A DNA stretch of 64,000 bases from Zoogloea dura. Lineage in GTDB: Bacteria; Pseudomonadota; Gammaproteobacteria; Burkholderiales; Rhodocyclaceae. The notes beneath the pieces are model-generated. The model did not search any database. It was not told the origin of the DNA and saw only the letters and a program-made list of their open reading frames with translations. The position numbers and the translations under genes are program-made. This document shows positions 37,446 through 46,675 of the stretch, piece by piece. Each line of letters opens with the position of its first letter. Positions within the stretch are counted from its first letter, which is position 1. The stretch spans positions 1-64,000 of the forward strand of contig NZ_JABBGA010000025.1 of the NCBI RefSeq assembly GCF_012927165.1, written 5' to 3'.

Positions 37446-38462
37446 TCACTCACGGCCGAGGATGCGCAGTTCGTCCTGGTGCAGCACGGCCAGGTTGGCC
37501 CCCGCCAGCACGAAGTCGTCCGCCGTCTTGACGATCTGGGTGCGCCACGACAGGTCCTTGTCGGAGATCCGCGCCGCCTTCCAGTCCTTGCCCGCCTCGT
37601 CCGAGGTGACCCGGATGCCCTTGTCGCCCACGGCGACCCAGTGGCTGCCATCCCAGATCACGCAGTTGAGATGCTCGCGGGTCAGCGGCGGCGCCTCCTT
37701 CCAGCTCGCCCCGCCGTCGCTGCTCACCAGCACGGTGCCGGCCAGGCCGACCGCCACGCCGTTGTCCGCGTCACGGAAGTACACCGACATCAGGCTGTTC
37801 TTCACCGGGCTGGCCACGCTCACCCAGGTCTGCCCCGCATCGGTCGAACGCTGGATCTGGCCGAACTCACCGACCATCCAGCCATTGCGCCCGACGAAGA
37901 AGATGTCGTTCCAGGCCTGATCCTTCTCGGCCTGGACCCGCTCCCAGGTGGCGCCGTAGTCGGTGCTCTTCAGCACCGCCCCCACCTCGCCCACCGCCCA
38001 GGCCACGCCGTCCGGATAGGTGCGAACCTGCAGCAGCTTGTTGGCCACTTCCGAGCGCGGCACCTTCACTTCCTTCCAGCTCTTGCCGCCGTCGTCGGTC
38101 ACCACCGCCACACCGCGGTTGCCCACCGCCACGGCGCGCCGTGCATCCCACGCGGAGATGGACTGCAGGTGCGCCACCACCGGCGTGTCCTGCACCCCCC
38201 AGCTCTTGCCGCCATCCTCGCTGCGCACGATCTTGCCGTAGGAGCCCGCGGCCCACAGCACCGCCCCGCCCGGCGCCGCCACGCTGTAGAAGGCATCGCG
38301 CCGCTCCAGGGGGCGCGATGCGAGGTTGCCGATGCTCGGCTCGGCCTTGACGAAGAAGGCCGCGTACAGCAGCCCGCCGATGATCAGCACCGGCAGGGAC
38401 GAAGTCCCCGTGGCGCTCAGCCCCCGGGCCACCGGCCCGAGCTTGTTGATGGCCTTAAGCAT
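37446..38462 (-). CDS. YCF48/BNR-repeat beta-propeller protein
   Basis: A 338-residue protein with one N-terminal helix (SLPVLIIGGLLYAAFFV) and repeated propeller blades of the form SEDGGKSWG, TDDGGKSWKEV, STDYGATWERV, STDAGQTWVSV and SSDGGASWKE. It resembles the YCF48 photosystem-II assembly family and accompanies DUF1302/DUF1329/RND sets. It is likely inner-membrane anchored and periplasmic, assisting the RND protein that starts 63 nt downstream. First gene of the four-gene operon. Confidence 0.83.
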   Translation of the reverse strand: MLKAINKLGPVARGLSATGTSSLPVLIIGGLLYAAFFVKAEPSIGNLASRPLERRDAFYSVAAPGGAVLWAAGSYGKIVRSEDGGKSWGVQDTPVVAHLQSISAWDARRAVAVGNRGVAVVTDDGGKSWKEVKVPRSEVANKLLQVRTYPDGVAWAVGEVGAVLKSTDYGATWERVQAEKDQAWNDIFFVGRNGWMVGEFGQIQRSTDAGQTWVSVASPVKNSLMSVYFRDADNGVAVGLAGTVLVSSDGGASWKEAPPLTREHLNCVIWDGSHWVAVGDKGIRVTSDEAGKDWKAARISDKDLSWRTQIVKTADDFVLAGANLAVLHQDELRILGRE

Positions 38463-38995
38463 GTCCCACCTCCCCCGCCCCCTGCCCCGCCCGCGGCTGC
38501 GGATCGATGCGCTGCGGCCTGTTGAATACAGTCTCCATACCCACTCCCTTGCCTGTTGCTGTTTTGGCCTATTGGTCTCCAGAGCGCGTCGTCCATTGCC
38601 GTATTGATTCCGGACGGTCAGACGGTATTTCCCTCCACCGCCTGCCTATTTGCCCGAATTCAGCGCCGGACGCCTCCTTCAGGCTGAATTAGCAACTTGA
38701 ATGCCAATATAAGAAACGTTTTTATATTCATCGAAATCAATGATTTAAATGATTTTTATGAACGGATTCCAATTGCGGCGTAGCAGCATTCCGATTGAGG
38801 GCGTCCGGTAATGCTTCGGTCGATTGAACGGCTACCGGACGGACGGTGGGGGCGTCTTCAAGCGCACCGGGTTCTGCATTAAAGGCAGGGTGTGGCTCTT
38901 TATTATTTGGAATGGATTTGTTTGGGGGAGGGCTTGGTTTCTTTGGGGGAGAGGGGGGCTGCTTGTGAGGTTGGTGGGGCTTTACTGGGGGGCTT
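38463..38995. other. Gene-free promoter region of the YCF48-RND operon
   Basis: No plausible gene. The 38690-38770 part is strongly AT-rich with overlapping TTTAAAT- and ATATAA-like stretches and is the likely promoter area for the operon beginning at 38462, although the leader would be long. No sigma54 element was seen. Confidence 0.45.
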
Positions 38996-39584
38996 TCCGT
39001 TGTTTTGGGTTGGATTGGCCGGGATTTCGCCCCGGCGGGCGACTCACTTCTTTGCTTCGCCAAAGAAGTAAGCAAGAAAGGCGACCCGCCTCCCCGGTCG
39101 TTCGCTGCGCGAACGACTGCCCTGCGCTGCTCACGGCAGGCGGCCGGCGCGGAACTCGCCCTGCGGGCTCAAACAGCCGCGCCGGACTTCCCCGCCTGCC
39201 GTTCCGCTGCTCGGCGGGTCGGAACGGGCTTTGGCCAAGCACCGAGCCTTTACGGAAAAGTCGGTGGGTGCGAGACGCTGGGTTTTGCTTTTCTCGTTGG
39301 AAGCCAGCCTCGGCTTCAGCAAACGCGCGGTGTTTGCGAAAAGCCCGTTCTGACCCGCCGAGCAGCGGAGTATCGGGCGGGGCCTTCCGGCGCGGCTGTC
39401 TGAGGAGGCGCAGCCGACGAGTTCCGCGCCGGCCGCACGATGCGAGCAGCGCAGGGGAGTCGTTCGCGAAGCGGACGACCGGGGAAGCCCGGTCGCCTTT
39501 CTTTCCCCCTTTCTTTGGCGACGCAAAGAAAGGGGTCGCCCGCCGGGGCGAAATCCCGGCCAATCCAACGCAAAACAACGGAAC
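38996..39584. repeat. 589-nt imperfect inverted-repeat element
   Basis: The sequence from 38996 rightward (TTCCGTTGTTTTGGGTTGGA onward) matches the reverse complement of the sequence ending at 39584 over roughly 240 nt per arm, with a few dozen mismatches. The arms close near 39213 and 39359, leaving a spacer with little symmetry. Each arm also has a local hairpin (CTTCTTTG-N5-CAAAGAAG and its partner). It encodes no credible protein. It is probably a non-autonomous intergenic element or a MITE-like structure; transposase and target-site duplication were not seen. Confidence 0.75.
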
Positions 39585-39621
39585 GCCGACCAGCCAAGGC
39601 ACAAACGAGCACGCCACCTCC

Positions 39622-39873
39622 AGCCCTGGACAGCCCCCGTCCAGCCCTGGACGCCCCCCCTCCAGGCACTGACAAAATCCATCCAACGCTGAACAAAATC
39701 CCCCCAGCCCTGGACCCCGCCCATCCACCCCTAGACAAATTCCATCCACCGCTACACAAAATTCATCCAGCCCTGGACCAAAATCACCCAGCCCCTGACC
39801 TCCCCCATCCACCCCTGCACAAAAATCACCCAACCGTGGACACCCCGCGTCCACGCCTGGGTGATTTTCGTCA
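39622..39873. repeat. Twelve tandem degenerate 21-nt units
   Basis: Twelve consecutive units of exactly 21 nt, starting at 39622, 39643, 39664, 39685, 39706, 39727, 39748, 39769, 39790, 39811, 39832 and 39853. Each begins near AGCCCTGGAC or ACCCCTGCAC and ends ATCC or CACCC. The period is seven codons, and one minus-strand frame reads a heptad of the type GLDGFCx. The last unit carries the inverted form of AAAATCACCCA. Whether it is coding is doubtful. Confidence 0.85.
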
Positions 39874-39982
39874 GCACCTGGACCTCCGCCATGCATTCAT
39901 TCAGCGACGCAAGGCAAGGGCCCACCCGCCGGGCCGAGGCGGGGTTTCGCGGAGCACTGCTCCGCAAAGGCTCAACGCACAC

Positions 39983-40756
39983 TCACATCAGCACGTGCTC
40001 CGCCAGGTGGTGCGCCACGCCGATCGACACCACCCCCGCCCCGATCAACACCACCTGCTCGGCCGTTGCGGCCAGGTGGGTGCGTTGGCGGAGGCCGGGC
40101 ATCAGGTCGGCGGCGGCCACGTAGAGCATGCTGGCGCAGGCCAGGGCCAGCAGCACCGGCACCGCCCCATCCACCGCCGGCAGGGCCCAGTGGGCCAGCA
40201 GTGCGCCGGCGCCCATGGCCAGGCTGGAGAACAGGTTGAAGACCAGCGCGCGGCCGCGGCTGAGGCCGGAGTGGATCAGCACGGCGAAGTCGCCCAGCTC
40301 CTGGGGGATCTCGTGGGCGATGATGGCGGCGGCGGTGATCAGGCCGAGGGACAGATCCTGGCTGAAGGCGGTGGCGATCAGCACCCCGTCCACGAAGTTG
40401 TGGAAGGTATCGCCGAGCATCACCAGCATGCCGCTGCGGCCGCCATCGCCGTGGCCGTGGTGGGCATGCCCATGCCCGAAGCGCCACAGCAGCAGCTTCT
40501 CGAGCAGGAAGAACAGCAGCACGCCGCCGAGGATCAGCGCGCAGGTGAGTTCGGCATCGCCGGAGGCTTCGACAGCGTGGGGCAGGAGCTCGAGGAAGGC
40601 CGCGCCGAGCAGCGCCCCCACCGCGTAGCTGAGCAGGCGCGGCACGGCGCGCGGGCCCGCGGCGACGGCCAGGCTGGCGGCAGCCAGCACCGACAGCAGG
40701 CCGCCCGCCAGGCTCGCCAGCATGCTGAGGGTGAAGGGCGAGAGCGTGGAGAACAT
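39983..40756 (-). CDS. ZIP-family divalent metal transporter
   Basis: A 257-residue membrane protein with about eight segments. The His-rich loop HGHAHHGHGDGG lies between helices III and IV, followed by GDTFHNFVDGVLIATAF and IIAHEIPQELGDFAVL, the helix IV/V metal-site motifs HNF.DG and HEIPQELGD of ZIP transporters. It imports Zn2+ or another metal into the cytoplasm. Start 40756 (MFSTLSPFTLSM) avoids a low-quality extension. Its neighbour apcABCDE encodes zinc-ribbon-containing enzymes, which may be coincidence. Confidence 0.86.
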   Translation of the reverse strand: MFSTLSPFTLSMLASLAGGLLSVLAAASLAVAAGPRAVPRLLSYAVGALLGAAFLELLPHAVEASGDAELTCALILGGVLLFFLLEKLLLWRFGHGHAHHGHGDGGRSGMLVMLGDTFHNFVDGVLIATAFSQDLSLGLITAAAIIAHEIPQELGDFAVLIHSGLSRGRALVFNLFSSLAMGAGALLAHWALPAVDGAVPVLLALACASMLYVAAADLMPGLRQRTHLAATAEQVVLIGAGVVSIGVAHHLAEHVLM

Positions 40757-40805
40757 GGGCGGCGGATCCTCGCTGCGGGGCGCCACGCAGCACCTGCGGA
40801 AATCG

Positions 40806-40849
40806 AAAAAAGACGGATGCCGGGGCGCGAAGGATCGCCCCGGCATCCG
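40806..40849 (-). terminator. Terminator of the apc operon
   Basis: A perfect 14-bp inverted repeat CGGATGCCGGGGCG / CGCCCCGGCATCCG with an eight-base loop (40814-40849) is followed on the minus strand by TCTTTTTT. It lies six bases downstream of the apcE stop. Confidence 0.9.
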
Positions 40850-40855
40850 CCAGGC

Positions 40856-41719
40856 CTAGGCTCTCAGACGAGCCAGGCTTTCCAGGACAAACTCGGGCCG
40901 CTGGTTGGCCGGCACTTCGGCGAAGTAGAACTGCCCTTGCGCCAGGGCCGGCAGCGCCTCGCCGGCCCACAGGGGCAGGCTCACATCCACCCCTGTGGAG
41001 ACCGGCGGGGCCGCCGTCACATCACGGCTCAGCACCGCATCGAACTCGCCCAGCACGGGCGATTCGAGCACCCCGCTGCTGCGCGGGCGCAGCGCCAGGG
41101 ACCAGCGGTAGTGGTGGGCCACGTTGATCAGCGGACGGTAGCGCTCCAGGTCGGTCTCGCCCATCTGCGCATCGTCCGGGTGCTCTTCCAGCAGCACCCC
41201 GCCCACCGGGCTGGCCGACACCGAGCGGAGCAGGTCGGCCATGTACATGGCGGCGTCCTCGATCCCGTCCGGGTCCAGCTCCACGTCGCTGCGCCCGGCC
41301 AGCTGGTTGGCATGCAGCAGCCAGTGCTTGGGCGAGGGCATGGCCAGCACCAGCGGGGTCTGGCCGCGCAGGTTGGCGATCACCGCCTCCACCACTTCGG
41401 CCAGCAGCTGGCGCGGGCCTTCCAGCTCCAGCAGGCGGCGCAGCGGGTAGGACAGGCGCCGCTTGGCGCCCAGCTCGGCACGCAGCTCCGGATGGCGGGC
41501 GAGCCAGGCATCGAAGAGCTCGCCGACTTCCACCACGGCCACGTCGGGACGCAGCAGCCCCTGGGCCTGGGAGAACCAGGCCAGGAACTGGGCGGCGCCC
41601 AGCCACGGGTCGCCCCCCTCCCCCAACAGCAGGCGGCGGGTATAGGCCGAGGACTTCAGCCACACCCGGAGCCCGCTGCCGCCCTTGCCGGGCAGGCTGT
41701 CGGCGAGGCTCTGGCTCAT
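40856..41719 (-). CDS. apcE: Acetophenone-carboxylase-type subunit E
   Basis: A 287-residue protein with no recognised catalytic motif, beginning MSQSLADSLPGKGGSGLRVW. It overlaps apcD by four bases and is the last gene of the operon, as ApcE is in Aromatoleum aromaticum. In that system the ABCD core complex needs the separate E subunit for activity. Size (about 32 kDa) and position fit. The assignment rests on synteny. Confidence 0.75.
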   Translation of the reverse strand: MSQSLADSLPGKGGSGLRVWLKSSAYTRRLLLGEGGDPWLGAAQFLAWFSQAQGLLRPDVAVVEVGELFDAWLARHPELRAELGAKRRLSYPLRRLLELEGPRQLLAEVVEAVIANLRGQTPLVLAMPSPKHWLLHANQLAGRSDVELDPDGIEDAAMYMADLLRSVSASPVGGVLLEEHPDDAQMGETDLERYRPLINVAHHYRWSLALRPRSSGVLESPVLGEFDAVLSRDVTAAPPVSTGVDVSLPLWAGEALPALAQGQFYFAEVPANQRPEFVLESLARLRA

Positions 41720-43992
41720 TGCTTTTCACCTCCCATGGCGCCCATGGCCAGCAGACGGCTTTCCAGCTCGGCGATGCGCACGTCCTTCGGATGGGGCATG
41801 TAGTTGGGGCGCGGCGCGTTGGCGTCGCGGAACTTGTCGGGGCTGCCCATGTAGAGCTTGGCCACGTCGTCGCCCCAGCAGCCGAAGTACTGCAGGTGGG
41901 TCGGCGGGGTCGGCTTGTTCCAGCCCTTGATGAACTCGGCATAGGGCACGCCACGGGCGATACGGGCCTTGCGCTCGGCATCGCGGGCCGCCGCGGTGGC
42001 CTCGTGGTTGACCGCCAGGGTGTCCGGATCGAACTTGACCTTGTAGAGGCGCTCGGCCACGCCCGGCGACATCAGGCCTTCCTCGATGTCGCGGATCACG
42101 CCGGCCGGGTCGCGCTCCAGCAGGTCGCCGTAACCGGCGCCCGCGCCCTGGGAGATCATGAACAGCTCGCCGCGCTTGGAGATCTCGAAGCCCATGCCCA
42201 TGTGGTGGGTGGTGTAGGTGGCCTCCTCGAAGGGCCGCTCGTTCATGATCTCCTCGATGGAGTGCTTGAACTTGTGCGGTTCGTTGAGGAGCACGTCATA
42301 CACATCCACGCCCTGCACCTTGCACAGGGGGTAGGAGCCGCAGGCGTAGCCGCCGAAGAGGCCTTGCAGGGGCGGGAACTTGGCGCCCTGGCAGACCGTC
42401 ATGAAGCCCCACTGCTCGCTGTCCTTGGTGGCCACCATCATGGTGTAGCCCTGGCCGCCACGGTACTTGCCCGGGGCGATGGCGTCGCGGGTCATCTTCT
42501 TGGAGACGAGCTGCAGGAAGGGCACCTCCTCCTCGTTGAGCTCCTGCTCGCCGATGTCGGCCATGGTGGCGAAGATCGGCGCCAGGGCGTGCTCGCCGTC
42601 GCGGTCGACAGTGGCGCCGGCGCCCATGCCGTTGAGGTCGGCGCACAGGTTGCCCAGCGTCTCGCCGTGCTGGCTGACCCCACCCCAGATGAAGGTGTTG
42701 ATCATGTTGAAGGTGGGCGCATGCACCTTGGTGTACTTCTCCGGGCAGCTGTACAGGAACTTGGCGACAGCGTGCTGGCCGGCGGTGAAGCCGGTGAAGA
42801 TGGACATCAGGCTCTGGGAGTTGGGCGCGTCGTAGGAGCAATTGACGATCGAGTGAGGATCGGTGATCACCTCGATCGGCGCGAAGGCGGCCTGGCCGCG
42901 CGGCAGGTCGGGCCACACGTAGCACAGGAAGACCTGGGCCAGCATGCCCTTGAGGCCGGCCACGATGGTGTTGGTGGCGCGGTTGGTGAATTCCGGGCTG
43001 GAGCCGCGGAAGTCGAAGATCAGCCGGTCGCCCGTCTTGGTGAGCTTGCAGTTGATCTTCACCACGCAGTTCTCGCGCAGGGTCGAGTCCTGGATGATGT
43101 AGGTGCGCACCGTCATGTCGGGCCATTCGCTGACCCGCCGCTTGACCTCGGCACGCACGTTTTCCATGGTGGTGCGCAGGGTCGAGATGAGCGCCTCGGG
43201 GCCGTCGGTGTTGAGCGTTTCCTCGATGCGCTGCTTGATGCGCAGGCAGGCGAACAGCTTGACCTTCATGTCTTCGTACTGGAGCTTGGGCTCGCGCACG
43301 GAGTTCTGCAGGAAGGTCAGGATGTCGCGCTTGATCTGGTAGTTCTCGACCACCTTGAACGGGCACATCTTGAGGCCTTCGTCGCAGGGGCTCTCGGCCA
43401 TCGACGGCATGCCGCCCGGCTCGATGGCGCCGTTCTCGCCCTCATGCACCGTGGAGGCCACCCAGCACACCAGCTTGCCCTTGTGGAAGATGGGCAGGAT
43501 CATCGACTGGTCGGTGTTGTGCACGTTACCGTAGCGGGAGTCGTTGTGGATGAAGCCGTCGCCTTCATTCACGCCCACGGTGGGGTCGTTCACCCAGTTC
43601 TTGATGATGAACTTGATCGGGTGGTGCACCAGGGCCGAGAAGATCAGCACCCCGCCGGCGCTGGCGATGGCCAGATCGCCCGAGGCGGAGTACACCCCGG
43701 TGATCACGTCGCCCCACTTGGCGCCGGGGGCGGCGCCCATCTGTTCGACCATCTCGTAGCCTTCGTCGCAGCCCGCCTGGATGCGGTCGCGGATCTTGGC
43801 GATGGTGTGGGCGTCGCCCACCTTGCGCATGCATTCGTCCTCGACCTCGCTGCGCGGCATCAGGTCGTGGTTCTGCATGATCTCCGGGTCGGGCCCGAGG
43901 AACAGGGTGGTGTCGTTGAGGAACTTCTTGATCAGCGCCACTTCCTCGGGGCTCGGCAGCTTGGCCGCTACCGGCGTATTCATTTCGCTCAT
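41716..43992 (-). CDS. apcD: Acetophenone-carboxylase-type subunit D (HyuB/AcxB-like)
   Basis: A 758-residue hydantoinase-B-type protein, related to the acetone carboxylase alpha subunit. Recognisable regions are GDGFIHNDSRYGNVHNTDQSMI, NCKLTKTGDRLIFDFRGSS, SIVNCSYDAPNSQSLMS and KYRGGQGYTMMV. The HyuB-type subunit carries out the carboxylation half-reaction. Start at 43992 follows an AGGA; an upstream TTG is unlikely. The letters C and D follow position. Confidence 0.85.
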   Translation of the reverse strand: MSEMNTPVAAKLPSPEEVALIKKFLNDTTLFLGPDPEIMQNHDLMPRSEVEDECMRKVGDAHTIAKIRDRIQAGCDEGYEMVEQMGAAPGAKWGDVITGVYSASGDLAIASAGGVLIFSALVHHPIKFIIKNWVNDPTVGVNEGDGFIHNDSRYGNVHNTDQSMILPIFHKGKLVCWVASTVHEGENGAIEPGGMPSMAESPCDEGLKMCPFKVVENYQIKRDILTFLQNSVREPKLQYEDMKVKLFACLRIKQRIEETLNTDGPEALISTLRTTMENVRAEVKRRVSEWPDMTVRTYIIQDSTLRENCVVKINCKLTKTGDRLIFDFRGSSPEFTNRATNTIVAGLKGMLAQVFLCYVWPDLPRGQAAFAPIEVITDPHSIVNCSYDAPNSQSLMSIFTGFTAGQHAVAKFLYSCPEKYTKVHAPTFNMINTFIWGGVSQHGETLGNLCADLNGMGAGATVDRDGEHALAPIFATMADIGEQELNEEEVPFLQLVSKKMTRDAIAPGKYRGGQGYTMMVATKDSEQWGFMTVCQGAKFPPLQGLFGGYACGSYPLCKVQGVDVYDVLLNEPHKFKHSIEEIMNERPFEEATYTTHHMGMGFEISKRGELFMISQGAGAGYGDLLERDPAGVIRDIEEGLMSPGVAERLYKVKFDPDTLAVNHEATAAARDAERKARIARGVPYAEFIKGWNKPTPPTHLQYFGCWGDDVAKLYMGSPDKFRDANAPRPNYMPHPKDVRIAELESRLLAMGAMGGEKQ

Positions 43993-44038
43993 TTTCAATC
44001 CTGTCGTCTATGTGGGTTGAATCGGTCCGCCGCGGCGC

Positions 44039-46174
44039 TCAGGCACGCAGGAACCAGGACGCGCCCTGCTTGGCCGCCACGAAGTTCCAGCCCGGGTTAA
44101 CCAGGAAGGTGGTGACTTCGGAGGCGATGATCGCGGGCCCCGGGATCTGCACGCCCGGCTCGATGGCGGCGCGGCTCCACACCGGCGTCTCGAAGGAGCC
44201 CTCGTGGCCGACGAACCAGCACTTGCGGGTGCTGCTGGGCGCCGGCGGGTTCTTGCGCTGCTCGACGGGCACCGGCTTGATGTCCTCGAACTGCACGGTC
44301 TCGTGGCGCACGTAGGCGGCCACCCGGATGGTGTTGATGCGGATGCCTGCCTCCGGTGCCTGGGAGCCCTCGCCGAAGCGCTTGCCGTAGTCGTTGGAGA
44401 ACTGGGAGATCATCGCCAGCACATCGGTGGGGCCATGCAGCTCGTGCTTGGGGATCACCGCGGTGGTCTGCACCAGCTGGTTGCCATAGCGCATGTCCAG
44501 CTCGAGGTTGTGGCAGATGTCTTCCTTGGCGATGCCCTGGCGCAGCAGATCCTGGGTGCCCTGCTCCTTGAGCTCGGCGACGATGCTGTTGAAGCGGGTG
44601 TAGTCGTCGAAGATGTGCCGGGTGTTGGAGTCGTACAGCACCATGTACAGCGACTGCTCGTGGATGTGCAGCTGGTGCATGTTGCCGGCCCCCACCGCGG
44701 AGAACACCGAGCTGAGCGGCGGCGCCAGGATCTTGTCGATGGACAGGTTCTGGGCGATGCCGCAGCAGTGCAGCGGGCCGTTGCCGCCATAGGCCAGCAT
44801 GGTGAAGTCCTTGGGGTCGTAGCCGCGCGCCCGCAGTTCGGTGAACAGGCCGTTGGCCATGTTGTCATCCACCTTCTCGCGGATCAGCAGGGCGGCTTCG
44901 ATCACCGAGCAGTCCAGGTCGTCGCACAGGGCGTCCTCGATGGCCGCCGAGGCGCGCCGCGGGTTGAGGGGGATCGAACCGCCGGCGTAGTTCTTGGCGT
45001 CCAGGTAGCCCAGCAGCAGGTCGGCGTCGGTCACCGTCGGCTTCATGCCGCCGCGGTCGTAGCAGGCCGGGCCGGGGTCGGAGCCGGCGGATTCGGGGCC
45101 GCACTTGACGGTGTCGTACATGCGGTCGTAGCTCGCCACCGAGCCGCCACCCGCGCCCAGGGTGACCAGGTGCACCATCGGCACCGACACCAGCCAGCGG
45201 TCGATCACCGGGTTGAAGTCGTAGTGCTTGATGCCGCCATCCACCACGATGCCGATGTCGTAGCTGGTGCCGCCCATGTCGGTGGCGACCACGTTGCCGA
45301 GGCCGGCCTGCATGGCCAGGTGCTCGGAGGCGCCGATGCCGGACACCGGGCCGGAGTGGATGGTCTGCAGCGCATCGGTGGAGTTGAGCTGGGCCATGCC
45401 GCCGGAGTTGTGGATGACCAGCATCGGCTTCTCGTAGCGGTGGGCGCGCAGGTTCTGCTCGAGGGCCGACAGGGCGTGGTACATGGTGCTGTGCAGGTAG
45501 CCGTCGACGATGGCCGAGGTGGCCCGCACGTACTCGCCCTTGCGGCCGGCCACCTGGTGGGACAGGATCACCGGGATCGCGCCGAGCAGGTGGGAGGGAT
45601 ATTCCTCCAGCAGGATCTCCTCGATGCGCTGCTCATGGTCCGGATTGACCACCGCATTCACCAGGGCCACCACGATGATCTCGGCGCCCCGGTCCACCAG
45701 CTCGCGGATCTGGCTGCGCACGTCGTCCTCGTCCAGGGGCATCACCAGCTTGCCCTGGAAGTCCACCCGCTCGCGCACGCCGCGGATCATGTGGGGCAGC
45801 ACCAGGGGGTCGGGACGCTGGGCGTTGGGCATGTCCTGCTGGCCCAGGTTGTCAAGGCCTTCGCCGTAGCCGCGGGCCCGGGACAGGGGCACGGTGGCTT
45901 CGAAACCGGCCGTCACCAGCATGCCGATCTTGGGGCCCTTGTGCTCGATCAGGGCGTTGGTGCCCAGGGTGGTGGCGTAGCGCACCGAATCCACTTCGGA
46001 CAGGATCTTCTCCAGATCCAGGTCCAGCACATGGCAGGCCTTGCCGAGGGCCTCGTTGAAGCCGAGGGCCAGGTTGTGATGGGTGGTCAGGGCCTTGGCT
46101 TCGATGTATTTGCCATCCCAGACCACGAAACAATCGGTGAAGGTCCCACCGATATCGACGGATACACGCCTCAT
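44039..46174 (-). CDS. apcC: Acetophenone-carboxylase-type subunit C (HyuA/AcxA-like)
   Basis: A 711-residue hydantoinase-A-type protein with ASKHA-fold ATPase motifs: N-terminal RVSVDIGGTFTDCFVVW and VVATDMGGTSYDIGIVVDGG. Such subunits use ATP to phosphorylate a substrate, enolate or bicarbonate. It resembles the acetone carboxylase beta subunit in length. A GAGGAG ribosome site precedes the ATG. It lies 97 nt after apcB and 46 nt before apcD. Confidence 0.86.
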   Translation of the reverse strand: MRRVSVDIGGTFTDCFVVWDGKYIEAKALTTHHNLALGFNEALGKACHVLDLDLEKILSEVDSVRYATTLGTNALIEHKGPKIGMLVTAGFEATVPLSRARGYGEGLDNLGQQDMPNAQRPDPLVLPHMIRGVRERVDFQGKLVMPLDEDDVRSQIRELVDRGAEIIVVALVNAVVNPDHEQRIEEILLEEYPSHLLGAIPVILSHQVAGRKGEYVRATSAIVDGYLHSTMYHALSALEQNLRAHRYEKPMLVIHNSGGMAQLNSTDALQTIHSGPVSGIGASEHLAMQAGLGNVVATDMGGTSYDIGIVVDGGIKHYDFNPVIDRWLVSVPMVHLVTLGAGGGSVASYDRMYDTVKCGPESAGSDPGPACYDRGGMKPTVTDADLLLGYLDAKNYAGGSIPLNPRRASAAIEDALCDDLDCSVIEAALLIREKVDDNMANGLFTELRARGYDPKDFTMLAYGGNGPLHCCGIAQNLSIDKILAPPLSSVFSAVGAGNMHQLHIHEQSLYMVLYDSNTRHIFDDYTRFNSIVAELKEQGTQDLLRQGIAKEDICHNLELDMRYGNQLVQTTAVIPKHELHGPTDVLAMISQFSNDYGKRFGEGSQAPEAGIRINTIRVAAYVRHETVQFEDIKPVPVEQRKNPPAPSSTRKCWFVGHEGSFETPVWSRAAIEPGVQIPGPAIIASEVTTFLVNPGWNFVAAKQGASWFLRA

Positions 46175-46271
46175 GCTAACTCCTCAATTCGTTCGTTCGG
46201 GCGTCCGGCCACAGCGGGCGGACGCCGGCGATTCACGGGGGGCCCGCCGCGTCGCGGCGAGCCGGGGGGCA

Positions 46272-46670
46272 TCAGTGCCCGTGGCCCTTGTCGGCGGTCA
46301 CCGCGGGGCCGACCACCGCTTCCTTGACCTCTTCGCGCCGGGCCCACTGGGCGCGCAGCGCCGGCAGGTCGGGCTCCATGTCATGGAGGGGCGGGTGGCC
46401 GGGGACGGCGTATTCGGTTTCCACCTGGGTGCCGCAATGGGGGCAGTAGTACTCGAGGATGCGCACCCATTCCGGATCGGGGCTGAAGGTGAACCGGTAC
46501 TTCTCCGGATCGATGATGGGCGGGTGGATCTCCCGCGGATCCCGGTTGTGCACCAGCATCCCTTCCTTGTAGCTCTTGCCCGCCGAGCCGATGACGTGGT
46601 CGCAGACGCGGCATTCCCACTGTTCCGCATCCAGGTCGATGCGCAGGTATTCGGTCATCAGTACTTTCAT
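46272..46670 (-). CDS. apcB: Acetophenone-carboxylase-type small subunit B (zinc ribbon)
   Basis: A 132-residue protein (about 15 kDa) with four Cys arranged as C20-x2-C23 and C76-x2-C79 (ECRVCDHV and YYCPHCGTQVETEY), a zinc-ribbon like that of the acetone carboxylase gamma subunit. It is only five bases after the apcA stop. The fit of size, Cys pattern and position is good. Confidence 0.84.
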   Translation of the reverse strand: MKVLMTEYLRIDLDAEQWECRVCDHVIGSAGKSYKEGMLVHNRDPREIHPPIIDPEKYRFTFSPDPEWVRILEYYCPHCGTQVETEYAVPGHPPLHDMEPDLPALRAQWARREEVKEAVVGPAVTADKGHGH

Positions 46671-46675
46671 TTTTC

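Noticed and set aside
33456-38525. A 1689-codon open frame on the plus strand
   Set aside because: It is antisense to four genes with clear families and signal peptides. Its His/Arg/Gly-rich composition is the usual product of reading high-GC coding DNA backward.
39622-39873. Possible CRISPR array
   Set aside because: Units are contiguous and degenerate without unique spacers, and no cas genes are present.
38982-39896. 304-codon collagen-like minus-strand frame
   Set aside because: It is produced by the 21-nt tandem array plus one arm of the inverted repeat; no ribosome site or known domain, so treated as non-coding.
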